Positions 1 through 5,094 of a stretch of DNA of 5,094 bases are shown here, piece by piece (position 1 is the stretch's first letter; each line of letters begins with the position of its first letter). Below the pieces are notes generated by a model. The model was not told where the DNA came from. It did no database searches and saw only the letters and a list, made by a program, of their open reading frames with translations. The DNA lies in NCBI GenBank assembly GCA_026129385.1, contig JAHCIE010000266.1, positions 1-5,094 of the forward strand, in the 5' to 3' direction. This DNA is from Anaerolineae bacterium. Lineage in GTDB: Bacteria > Chloroflexota > Anaerolineae > Epilineales > JAHCIE01. The position numbers were made by a program, and so were the translations under genes.

Positions 1-394
1 CCCCGCAGATGTCGAGCAGCACCGGGATGGTGCGCAGGGCGCGGAAGATACCCCCGATGCCCAGCGTGTCGCCGATGGTCTGCTCCAGACCGTACTGCTT
101 GGGGATGTCAAAGTCAATCATTGTCGCCGCGTGGCCGCCGACCTGGACCATATTGATGACGTAGTCAGCACCATCCAGTGCGGCGCGGCGATCCAGGCTG
201 GCGGTGATGGTGGGCGACGCGCCGAGTTGGCCGGCCGTCCAGCGGGCCATGCGTTCACCCGCTTCCAGGCGCCCCGCGTTAATGTCATGCAGGGCGATAT
301 GGGACGTCGCGAGTTCAGGGAAACTCAGGATGTCGCCCAGCAAGTTCTTGGTAAAGACGACGCTCCCTGCGCCGATCATAGCAATTTTTGGCAT
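1..394 (-). CDS. melA: GH4 family glycosidase, MelA-type alpha-galactosidase (partial, N-terminal part)
   Basis: This is the first 131 residues of a glycoside hydrolase family 4 enzyme; the rest lies beyond the left edge. GH4 enzymes are cytoplasmic, use NAD and a divalent metal, and cleave glycosides by an oxidation-elimination mechanism. The protein opens with a Rossmann strand and dinucleotide loop (IGAGS, residues 7-11), and an acidic residue, D37 in ALHDIN, ends the second strand where NAD ribose is usually bound. Residues 81-87 (NMVQVGG) and the stretch at about 103-124 (LEQTIGDTLG, then GGIFRALRTIP) match the MelA branch rather than 6-phospho-glucosidases. The catalytic cysteine and histidine metal ligands lie further on and cannot be checked. 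The start is supported by AAGGAG eight bases upstream. It is transcribed divergently from the CoA-transferase genes. Family assignment is firm; substrate (alpha-galactoside, alpha-glucoside or another) is inferred. Confidence 0.9.
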   Translation of the reverse strand, partial: MPKIAMIGAGSVVFTKNLLGDILSFPELATSHIALHDINAGRLEAGERMARWTAGQLGASPTITASLDRRAALDGADYVINMVQVGGHAATMIDFDIPKQYGLEQTIGDTLGIGGIFRALRTIPVLLDICG

Positions 395-402
395 TCTCAA
401 TA

Positions 403-408
403 CTCCTT
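403..408 (-). promoter_or_regulatory. Ribosome binding site of the GH4 gene
   Basis: On the minus strand the sequence reads AAGGAG, eight bases before the ATG at 394-392. This near-perfect Shine-Dalgarno sequence fixes the start of the GH4 gene, which agrees with the Rossmann strand beginning at residue 3. Confidence 0.75.
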
Positions 409-427
409 CAGGGTTCCGGCTGCCCGT

Positions 428-456
428 TTGCGTCGGGCGTGACGGTCACTTATAAT
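428..456 (+). promoter_or_regulatory. Sigma70-type promoter of the CoA-transferase operon
   Basis: A perfect -10 hexamer TATAAT lies at 451-456. Seventeen bases upstream is TTGCGT (428-433), a weak -35 sharing only its first three bases with TTGACA. Transcription would start near 463 and give a leader of about 20 bases that still contains the ribosome binding site at 472-477. The hexamer is AT-rich in an otherwise GC-rich region, which makes it stand out. The weak -35 suggests help from an activator or low basal activity. I saw no equally good promoter for the divergent GH4 gene, although its own -10 could overlap the same AT-rich patch (TATTAT on the minus strand, 457-452). Confidence 0.55.
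439..449. promoter_or_regulatory. Candidate operator: palindrome GTGACGGTCAC
   Basis: GTGAC-G-GTCAC is a perfect inverted repeat with 5-base arms and a one-base centre. It lies inside the spacer between the -35 and -10 boxes and ends two bases before the TATAAT. A dimeric regulator bound here would block RNA polymerase for the CoA-transferase genes and could also affect the divergent GH4 gene. No regulator gene is in the window and I cannot name the family. An 11-base palindrome can occur by chance, so its position is the main support. Confidence 0.4.
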
Positions 457-471
457 ACTCTCAAACCAGGC

Positions 472-477
472 AGGAGG
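472..477 (+). promoter_or_regulatory. Ribosome binding site deciding the CoA-transferase A start
   Basis: AGGAGG sits six bases before the ATG at 484. This selects ATG 484 over the in-frame ATG at 388, which would lie upstream of the promoter, overlap the divergent GH4 start, and add 32 residues with no resemblance to the family N-terminus. Confidence 0.8.
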
Positions 478-483
478 CCAGTC

Positions 484-1317
484 ATGCTCGATAAGCGTGT
501 ATCTCTCCACGAGGCCGTCGCCAGCATCCCCGATGGGGCCGTCCTTGCGCTCGGCGGCAATACCCTCCACCGCGCGCCCTGCGCCGTGGTCCACGAACTC
601 GTGCGCCAGGGCAAGCGCGACCTGACGCTGGTCAAGACCGCCTCCTCCTACGACACGGACCTGTTGTGTGGCGCGGGCTGCGTGAGTCGGGCTGAACTGG
701 CCTTCGTCGGCTTCGAGAACGTCTTCGGCCTCGCCCCCCGCTACCGCCTCGCCATCGAGACGGGCCGCGTCAAGCTACGCGAGCACGCCTGCTACTCCAT
801 CATCACCGGCCTGCGGGCAGCGGTCCAGGGCGTGCCCTTTATGCCCATTGCCGGTATGGTCGGCTCCGACGTCGTTGCCGTCAGCGGCTTCAAAACGGTT
901 CAGGACCCGTACTCAGGGCAATCCCTGGTGGCGGTACAGGCCATCCAGCCCGATGTAGCCGTCGTCCATGTCCAGGAGGCCGACGCCGAAGGCAACGCCG
1001 TCATCTACGGCACGCGCTTCGAGGATGTGCTGATTGCCCAGGCTGCCCGCCGTGTGATACTCACCTGCGAGCGCGTCGTGCCCGGCGAAAAGCTGGCCCG
1101 CCAGCCCGAACTGACCGCCATCCCCGGCTATCTGGTCGAGGCAGTGGTGGAAGCGCCACGCGGCGCCTGGCCGCTCAGCTGCGCCGGCGAGTATGGCTAC
1201 GACCACGCCTTCCTCGCCGCCTACGTGGACGCCGCCCGTGGCGATGAGGCGACCTACCAGAGCTTCATCGAGCAACATATTCTCGCTCCTGACGCCGCGC
1301 TCGCTTACGCATCATGA
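484..1317 (+). CDS. CoA-transferase family protein, subunit A (glutaconate CoA-transferase GctA-like)
   Basis: This 277-residue protein belongs to the family I CoA-transferases (Coenzyme A transferase domain), closest in layout to the alpha subunit of glutaconate CoA-transferase and to IpdA. These enzymes are cytoplasmic A2B2 heteromers that move CoA between organic acids; IpdAB instead opens a ring in steroid breakdown. Visible family features are a start like KRVSLHEAVASIPDGAVLAL (4-23), GKRDLTLV (43-50), GVPFMPIAGMVGSDV (116-130), DPYSGQ (141-146) and PDVAVVHVQEADAEGNA (156-172). Length is typical. The start at 484 is chosen from AGGAGG six bases upstream and a TATAAT promoter before it. 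The stop overlaps the start of subunit B (ATGA), so the two are translated together. A conserved-looking E100 lies where IpdA-type proteins carry acidic residues, but I cannot prove the alignment. The family call is firm; the substrate is unknown. Confidence 0.88.
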   Translation: MLDKRVSLHEAVASIPDGAVLALGGNTLHRAPCAVVHELVRQGKRDLTLVKTASSYDTDLLCGAGCVSRAELAFVGFENVFGLAPRYRLAIETGRVKLREHACYSIITGLRAAVQGVPFMPIAGMVGSDVVAVSGFKTVQDPYSGQSLVAVQAIQPDVAVVHVQEADAEGNAVIYGTRFEDVLIAQAARRVILTCERVVPGEKLARQPELTAIPGYLVEAVVEAPRGAWPLSCAGEYGYDHAFLAAYVDAARGDEATYQSFIEQHILAPDAALAYAS

Positions 1318-2051
1318 CTACCCCAGCTCCCACCTCTCTAGCCCAGGCCAATATGATGGCCGTCGCCCTGGCGCGGCTGCTGCGCGACGGCGAGCGGGTC
1401 TTCCACGGCGTGGCCTCGCCGCTGCCTATGGTCGCCTGCCTGCTGGCGCAGCGGCTGCACGCCCCGCGCCTGGTCTACCTGAACATCACGGGCAGCGCGA
1501 ACCCGACGCCCGCCGAGTTGCCCGCCTCGACGGTGGACGCCCGGCTCCTGGCCGGCACGCACAGCCTCGTCACCCTGGCCGACCTGTTCGACATGTCGGC
1601 GCGCGGGGCGATTGATACGGTGTTCCTGTCGGGGGTCCAGATTGATGTCGAGGGGCGCATCAACATGAGCGCGATTGGGCCGTATGCCCAGCCAAAGGTG
1701 CGGCTGCCCGGTGGGGCCGGTTCAGCCGCCCTCATGCCAACGGCCAGGCGCGTCATCCTGTGGCGCACCAAGCACGACCCGCGCACCCTTGTTGAGCGAG
1801 TAGGCTTTGTGACGGCCGCTGGCAACGTGGACCGCGTAGTAACGCCGCTGTGTGTCTTTCGCCGCGTCGAGGGCCGTCTCCAGGTGGAGCAGCTTTTCCC
1901 CTATACCGCCGCCGACGCCGTCCGCGCCGCTACCGGCTTCCCGCTAGATGCGGACGACACGACGCCAGTTGCGCCGCCGCCCAGCGAAGCGGAACTGGCA
2001 GCCTTAGCCGCGATTGATCCGGATCAAATTCGGTTGATTGAGTTTATGTAA
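1314..2051 (+). CDS. CoA-transferase family protein, subunit B (GctB/IpdB-like, catalytic Glu apparently absent)
   Basis: This 245-residue protein is the partner of the gene just upstream and starts inside its stop codon (ATGA), so translation is probably coupled; no clear Shine-Dalgarno sequence is seen. Family features are an N-terminal helix ANMMAVALARLL (12-23), the region LVYLNITGSANPTPAELP (53-70), IDTVFLSGVQIDVEGRINMS (100-119), a glycine-rich PGGAGSAAL (132-140) that usually shapes the CoA pocket, and a C-terminal IDPDQIRLIEF (234-244). In classical GctB the nucleophilic glutamate lies in a VESG-like motif where this protein reads NITG (57-60), so the glutamate seems replaced. IpdB-type proteins also lack it and act as hydrolases. 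The pair may therefore be a lyase or hydrolase acting on a CoA thioester rather than a transferase; this is inference. The product should act as a heteromer with subunit A in the cytoplasm. Confidence 0.87.
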   Translation: MTTPAPTSLAQANMMAVALARLLRDGERVFHGVASPLPMVACLLAQRLHAPRLVYLNITGSANPTPAELPASTVDARLLAGTHSLVTLADLFDMSARGAIDTVFLSGVQIDVEGRINMSAIGPYAQPKVRLPGGAGSAALMPTARRVILWRTKHDPRTLVERVGFVTAAGNVDRVVTPLCVFRRVEGRLQVEQLFPYTAADAVRAATGFPLDADDTTPVAPPPSEAELAALAAIDPDQIRLIEFM

Positions 2052-2089
2052 AACGAGAATCCTTATATAGCTCTGCTGAGACCGGCGAC

Positions 2090-2103
2090 CGACAGTTATG
2101 TCG
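2090..2103. other. Small stem-loop in the leader of the NmrA-like gene
   Basis: CGACA-GTTA-TGTCG is a perfect five-base-pair stem with a four-base loop. GAC at 2087-2089 and GTC at 2107-2109 could add three more pairs across a three-base bulge. No run of T follows, so it is not a usual intrinsic terminator for the CoA-transferase operon. It lies in the 80-base gap before the NmrA-like gene. It could be a weak leader structure or chance. Confidence 0.25.
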
Positions 2104-2131
2104 ATCGTCACCCTGAACCTATGGTGGTGCC

Positions 2132-3007
2132 ATGAGCAAGACAATTGTGGTCACAGGCGCTACGGGCCTTCAGGGAGGCGCTGTCACCCGCCACCTTCTC
2201 GACAATGGCTGGCAGGTGCGCGCTCTCACACGGAACCCAAAGAGCCAGCCGGCCCAGGTTCTCGCGGCCCGTGGAGCTGAGGTCGTGCAGGGTAATATGG
2301 ACGACCCCGCTTCTCTTCGCCCTGCGTTCGAGGGAGCCTATGGCGTCTACAGTGTTCAAAACCCCTACATCAGCGGGCCGGACGCCGAGATCCGGCAAGG
2401 CCAGCACGTGGCCGATGTCGCCCGACAGGTAGGCCTGCGCCATGTGGTCTATGGGTCGGCCGGTATTGGGGTGGAAAACACAGGTGTTCCGTCCTGGGAA
2501 ACTAAGCTCCAGGTGGAGCAGCACATGCAAGGGCTGGGGCTTGCGTTGACGATCCTTCGGCCAACAGCCTTCATGGAGCTGATGACCGACAAGAAGTTCT
2601 CGCCGGCGGCTGCGGCCTAGCACATGATGCCTCGGCTGGTAGGGCGCTCGACCCAACTCCCGTGGCTCTGCACCGATGATCTCGGAGCGATTGCCGCCCA
2701 AGCCTTCGCGCGACCCGATGAATTCATAGGCCAGACTCTCACGCTCGCCAGCGATCTTCAGTCCCTCGATGAGTGCCGCGTCATCTATCGAGAGGAAATG
2801 GGCAAGAACCCGCCGCATTTCCCCATGCCCAGCTGGCTCTTCCAACGTTTCGGCTTCGTAGGCAAAGATTTGACGATGATGTGGCGCTGGTTGGGAACCC
2901 ATCCCCTCGATATCGCTACCACGACGACCCACAGAGTTCTTCCAGAGGCGCTGACGGTGCGCCAATGGCTGGGTCGCCAGAAGGCTTCACTGTTGCCAAA
3001 ACAATGA
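2132..3007 (+). pseudogene. NmrA-like NAD(P)-binding oxidoreductase, interrupted by an in-frame amber codon
   Basis: Read through the stop, this frame encodes a 291-residue protein, the normal size for NmrA-like atypical short-chain dehydrogenases, which bind NAD(P)H and act as redox sensors or quinone and azo reductases. The dinucleotide loop is TGATGLQGG (8-16), followed by ALTRNP (31-36), where arginine suggests NADPH preference. VVYGSAGIG (105-113), SWETKLQVE (121-129) with the usual lysine K125, and LRPTAFMELM (142-151) are also typical. A TAG at 2618-2620 ends the first part after 162 residues. Two codons on, an ATG at 2624 opens the remaining 127 residues (PWLCTDDLGAIAAQAF onward) in the same frame. 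No other stop or frameshift is present, so the break is a single change; tryptophan TGG to TAG is likely, since I recall W before H-MP in relatives. It may be a recent pseudogene, two coupled polypeptides, or a sequencing error. The 5' ribosome binding site is weak. No neighbour suggests its substrate. Confidence 0.85.
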
Positions 3008-3034
3008 AACCTTGTGAATAAATGTCCCCATGAT

Positions 3035-4237
3035 TTATAGGATGATGATGTCTTCTGGTGAGATGGACAGGCTGCGCAGCCCCGTCTCCGTCACCACCGC
3101 CGTATTCTCCATCCCCACCGCCCCCACGCCTGGGAAAATTGCCTTCGGCTCAACGGCCAGAATCATGCCTGGCTGTAACTCCCCCTTATAGCCCCGCGCC
3201 AGCAGCGGCAACTCATCCACCTCCAGCCCGACACCGTGCGCCACGAAGGACACGCGCTGCTCGCCCGGCCCCATAAACACGTCGGCCAGCCCCGCCTCGG
3301 CCGCCTTCGCCACGGCCAGGTCGTACACGTCGCCGCCACGCACGCCCGGCCGCGCCGCCTCGGCAATGGCCGCGTAGACCTCGCGCATGGCCTGGTGGGC
3401 GTCCATCAGGGTGGCGGGTAGCGGCCCCAGGCTGAAGATGCGCGTCTGGTCGCACAGGTAGCCTTCGGCCACGGCGATATAGTCCACCACAATTGGCTCG
3501 CCGCGTTGGATAGGCCGCCGACTCGCACTGATCGGTGCGGCGACACTGGCCCCCAGGCTGCCTAGCGGCCCGTCGAAGTGGCCGGGGACAGCGGCGCTTG
3601 GCCCAGCGACCACCGCGCCATAGAACAACTCCATGTTCCAGTTGCGCATCGAGGTCAGCCCCTGGTGGCCCAACGCTCGGCCCACGGCTTCCAGCCGCCC
3701 GGCGAACTCCAGCTCGGTCATCCCCTCGCGCAAGATGCTCGGCACAGCCCGGAGAATCTGGTCCATCATCACGCCCGCCTCGGCGATGCGCTCTAGCTCC
3801 CAGGCTGACTTGACTGCCCGTTGCTCGCGCAGCAGCCCACCCACATCCACCAACTCCACGCCCGGCCACAGCGCCTCGTACTGGCGGAACGTGGTAACGG
3901 GCATCACATCCAATTCCAGCCCAAGCCGCCGCGCCGGCCCGCCGACCATCTCGGCCACAGCGGACGGCAGGTCGCGCAGCGAGCGTAACGCCGTTGTCGG
4001 CCAACTACTCTCGCGCGCGGCGCGGCTAACGCTCTTGCGCGCCAGCAGACGCGGCTCGCCTATCGCCGGCACAAGCAGATGCGCCTGCTGCCGCGTGCCC
4101 GACAGGTAGAGCAGGTCCGCACCCTGGACGATCAAGGCGATGTCTACCTGAGCGGCTTGCAGACGGGCCTGAAACTGGCGAACGCGCTGCTGAAGCTCGG
4201 TTGGGGGGATTAAAGGCAGTTGGGGGAGGGTGTCCAT
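3035..4237 (-). CDS. M24 family metallopeptidase, Xaa-Pro dipeptidase/aminopeptidase-like
   Basis: This 400-residue protein has the two-part layout of M24B peptidases: an N-terminal creatinase-like domain (about 15-135) and a pita-bread catalytic domain (about 145-390). All five expected ligands of the dinuclear metal centre are visible: D252 (VVDYIAVAEG) and D263 (YLCDQTRIFS) eleven residues apart, H334 (FVAHGVGLEVDELP), E363 (ILAVEPKAIFPG) and E377 (VGMENTAVVTETG). H220 in PGHFDG is a possible substrate-pocket histidine. Such enzymes release the N-terminal residue next to proline in peptides, in the cytoplasm; no signal peptide or membrane segment is present. The protein is complete and probably active. 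The ATG at 4237 has only a weak Shine-Dalgarno sequence. It ends 27 bases from the convergent NmrA-like gene, with no clear terminator in the gap. The methyltransferase lies upstream on the same strand, separated by an inverted-repeat element. Members of this family also include creatinase-like enzymes, so exact substrate is uncertain. Confidence 0.92.
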   Translation of the reverse strand: MDTLPQLPLIPPTELQQRVRQFQARLQAAQVDIALIVQGADLLYLSGTRQQAHLLVPAIGEPRLLARKSVSRAARESSWPTTALRSLRDLPSAVAEMVGGPARRLGLELDVMPVTTFRQYEALWPGVELVDVGGLLREQRAVKSAWELERIAEAGVMMDQILRAVPSILREGMTELEFAGRLEAVGRALGHQGLTSMRNWNMELFYGAVVAGPSAAVPGHFDGPLGSLGASVAAPISASRRPIQRGEPIVVDYIAVAEGYLCDQTRIFSLGPLPATLMDAHQAMREVYAAIAEAARPGVRGGDVYDLAVAKAAEAGLADVFMGPGEQRVSFVAHGVGLEVDELPLLARGYKGELQPGMILAVEPKAIFPGVGAVGMENTAVVTETGLRSLSISPEDIIIL

Positions 4238-4259
4238 ACATGTGTCTCGGTAATAGTAG

Positions 4260-4281
4260 GGGCGAACCTACGTGTTCGCCC
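4260..4281. repeat. Perfect 8-bp inverted repeat (hairpin) within the element
   Basis: GGGCGAAC, six bases of loop (CTACGT), then GTTCGCCC form a perfect stem of eight pairs. In the transcript of the minus strand it would lie about 20 bases before the peptidase start and could affect ribosome access or mRNA stability. No T-run follows on either strand, so it is not a classical terminator. Confidence 0.75.
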
Positions 4282-4299
4282 TGAGCCATGTTCGCCCTG
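4273..4299. repeat. Two direct copies of TGTTCGCCCTG, 16-base period
   Basis: TGTTCGCCCTG occurs at 4273-4283 and again at 4289-4299, exactly 16 bases apart. The first copy is the right arm of the hairpin. The second therefore could compete as a pairing partner for the left arm at 4260-4267, giving an alternative, larger-loop hairpin. It probably arose by a small internal duplication within the element. Confidence 0.7.
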
Positions 4300-4362
4300 G
4301 GCCGACATACCCTGATTACCCTCCATTCGGTGGGCAGGCAGGGCACAGGCGCAGGTCGGCCC

Positions 4363-5094
4363 CTACCCGTGCTGTGGCCGGCCCCACACAATACTAGACT
4401 CAACCACCAGGTCGAGGCGGCCGTCGCACAGGCCGATGTAGCCCTCACGCCAGGTGTCCAGGATGGCCCGCCGCACCGCCGCGTCGAAGGCGGCTGCGTC
4501 CTCCGGCGTCATGCGCTCACGGGAGAGACCATTCTGCGAGTGGCGGGACTCGATGTAGTCGTCAATCGTCGGCCGCCAGGGTGACGGCGGAATTGTCTGC
4601 TCGCCTAGCTTACGGAACAGGCCCCGTTGTTCTAGCTCGTCCACCAGGTCGAAGGGTTGATAGTCGCGGTTGGCGGAGTAGCGCCGAAATAGCAGCCGCA
4701 CGCGGGCGGCCAGTTCCGGCGGGTTGGTCCAGTCGCGCCCGACAATCGCCAGGACGCCGTGGGGCGTCAACGCCTCGGCACAGCGCGGCATGACGGTGGC
4801 CCAGTCCATCCAGTGCAGGCTGTCGCCGGCGACGATGAGGGCGTAGGGTGGGCTGAGCGGCGCGGTCTCCACGGCCGAGTGACTCCAGCGCAAATTCGGA
4901 TGGTCGCCGCCGCGCATCCGCCGCCCGGCCTCAATCATCGGAGCCGACAGGTCCACGGCGTCCACCCGCTCGACCAGCGGCGCCAGGGGCCGCGCCAGAT
5001 CACCCAGCCCGCAGCCCACATCCAGCACGGTGCGAGGCGTGTCGGTGATGAGGCCAAGCAGCGCGTCAAACACCTCCGGCGGGTAAGGCGGCCG
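4363..5094 (-). CDS. Class I SAM-dependent methyltransferase (partial, N-terminus beyond the window)
   Basis: The open frame enters from the right edge and gives 243 residues. It belongs to the Methyltransf_11/25 type of class I methyltransferases, which transfer a methyl group from S-adenosylmethionine to a small molecule or protein in the cytoplasm. Motif I is VLDVGCGLGDLA, motif II is VDAVDLSAPMIEAG with the acidic residue that binds the ribose, and ALIVAGDSLHWMDW with LTPHGVLAIVGRDW correspond to the later strands. SLHWMDW recalls the trans-aconitate methyltransferase-like branch. A GTG at 5073-5071 could be called as the start, but the frame continues upstream as RPPYPPEVF, a usual N-terminal motif of these enzymes, and the GGAGG there directly abuts the GTG, so the real start is outside. 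The C-terminal half (WRPTIDDYIESR onward) is family-variable and probably sets the substrate, which I cannot name. The stop TAG lies in the first bases of the repeat element. It is in tandem with the downstream peptidase gene. Confidence 0.87.
   Translation of the reverse strand, partial: RPPYPPEVFDALLGLITDTPRTVLDVGCGLGDLARPLAPLVERVDAVDLSAPMIEAGRRMRGGDHPNLRWSHSAVETAPLSPPYALIVAGDSLHWMDWATVMPRCAEALTPHGVLAIVGRDWTNPPELAARVRLLFRRYSANRDYQPFDLVDELEQRGLFRKLGEQTIPPSPWRPTIDDYIESRHSQNGLSRERMTPEDAAAFDAAVRRAILDTWREGYIGLCDGRLDLVVESSIVWGRPQHG

Larger units (their letters stand above)
4256..4366. repeat. 111-bp MITE/REP-like intergenic element with terminal inverted repeats
   Basis: The element starts GTAGGGGCGAACCTACG (4256-4272) and ends with a sequence whose complement reads GTAGGGGCCGACCTGCG (4366-4350); 14 of 17 bases agree, including the outer eight. 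It has no coding capacity. Inside are a perfect hairpin (4260-4281), two copies of TGTTCGCCCTG and a second long-range inverted pair, GGGCCGAC (4299-4306) with GTCGGCCC (4355-4362). No clear target site duplication flanks it (TAATA left, CCGTG right), so a transposon origin is not proved. Its layout is like MITE or REP-type intergenic repeats. I recall similar GTAGGGGC-ended repeats in Chloroflexota genomes, but a genome search is needed to show copy number. It separates the methyltransferase from the peptidase gene, supplies the stop codon of the former and ends 18 bases before the start of the latter. Confidence 0.65.

Noticed and set aside
131..455. Plus-strand open frames at 131-442 and 204-455
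   Set aside because: They lie opposite the GH4 gene, whose translation is strongly family-like; the plus-strand products resemble nothing.
388..483. N-terminal extension of CoA-transferase subunit A from ATG 388
   Set aside because: It would begin upstream of the TATAAT promoter and overlap the start of the divergent GH4 gene. ATG 484 has AGGAGG at the right distance and matches the family N-terminus.
2034..2069. Possible promoter for the NmrA-like gene (TTGAGT near 2038, TATATA at 2064-2069)
   Set aside because: The spacing is about 20 bases and the -35 match is poor, so it is not listed as a feature, although the AT-rich patch could still act as a -10.
2108..2965. A 285-codon open frame antisense to the NmrA-like gene
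   Set aside because: Its codons are in register with the sense codons, so its stops would need TTA, CTA or TCA in the sense frame, which are rare in GC-rich genes. The sense strand shows clear NmrA motifs and the antisense product shows none.
3008..3034. Bidirectional terminator between the convergent NmrA-like and M24 genes
   Set aside because: The 27-base gap has no inverted repeat followed by a T-run on either strand.
3213..4109. Long open frames overlapping the M24 gene (for example minus 3213-4004 and plus 3633-4109)
   Set aside because: They are arginine-, glycine- and proline-rich shadows of a GC-rich gene. The 400-residue M24 frame has all metal ligands.
4288..4584. Plus-strand open frame across the repeat and the methyltransferase 3' end
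   Set aside because: It starts inside the repeat element, lacks family-like sequence and lies opposite a well-supported gene.
5071..5073. GTG as start of the methyltransferase
   Set aside because: The frame stays open to the window edge and encodes RPPYPPE, a usual part of the N-terminus of these enzymes; the GGAGG there touches the GTG with no spacing.

Overview
The window is GC-rich bacterial chromosome with a low-GC-free, strongly GC3-biased codon style in most genes. Nothing in it fixes the taxon. The gene content (GH4 glycosidase, glutaconate-type CoA-transferase pair, NmrA-like oxidoreductase, M24 peptidase, class I methyltransferase) and an intergenic repeat beginning GTAGGGGC would suit a GC-rich Chloroflexota (Anaerolineae-like) genome. 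That is a recollection-based inference, not a demonstrated assignment.

Layout, left to right. (1) 1-394, minus strand: the N-terminal 131 residues of a GH4, MelA-type NAD-dependent glycosidase that runs off the left edge. (2) 395-483: a compact divergent control region with a perfect TATAAT box, an 11-bp perfect palindrome just upstream of it, and a strong ribosome binding site for each flanking gene. (3) 484-2051, plus strand: two overlapping genes (ATGA junction) for the A and B subunits of a glutaconate-type CoA-transferase. Subunit B appears to lack the catalytic glutamate of the classical family. (4) 2132-3007, plus strand: an NmrA-like Rossmann oxidoreductase cut by one in-frame amber codon at 2618-2620, with the remaining sequence still open and well conserved in character. 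(5) 3035-4237, minus strand: an intact M24 (Xaa-Pro dipeptidase-like) metallopeptidase with all five metal ligands, convergent with the NmrA gene. (6) 4256-4366: a 111-bp MITE/REP-like element with imperfect 17-bp terminal inverted repeats, an internal perfect hairpin and an 11-bp direct repeat. (7) 4363-5094, minus strand: a class I SAM-dependent methyltransferase whose N-terminus lies beyond the right edge and whose stop codon lies in the first bases of the repeat element.

The genes do not form one obvious pathway. The glycosidase and the CoA-transferase pair share a control region and may be co-regulated. The methyltransferase and the peptidase are in tandem on the minus strand with the repeat between them. 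I found no CRISPR array, tRNA, rRNA, transposase or phage gene. The points most worth a second look are the degenerate active-site motif in subunit B, the amber-split NmrA gene with an ATG three bases after the stop, and the small inverted-repeat element that ends one gene and forms the leader of the next.
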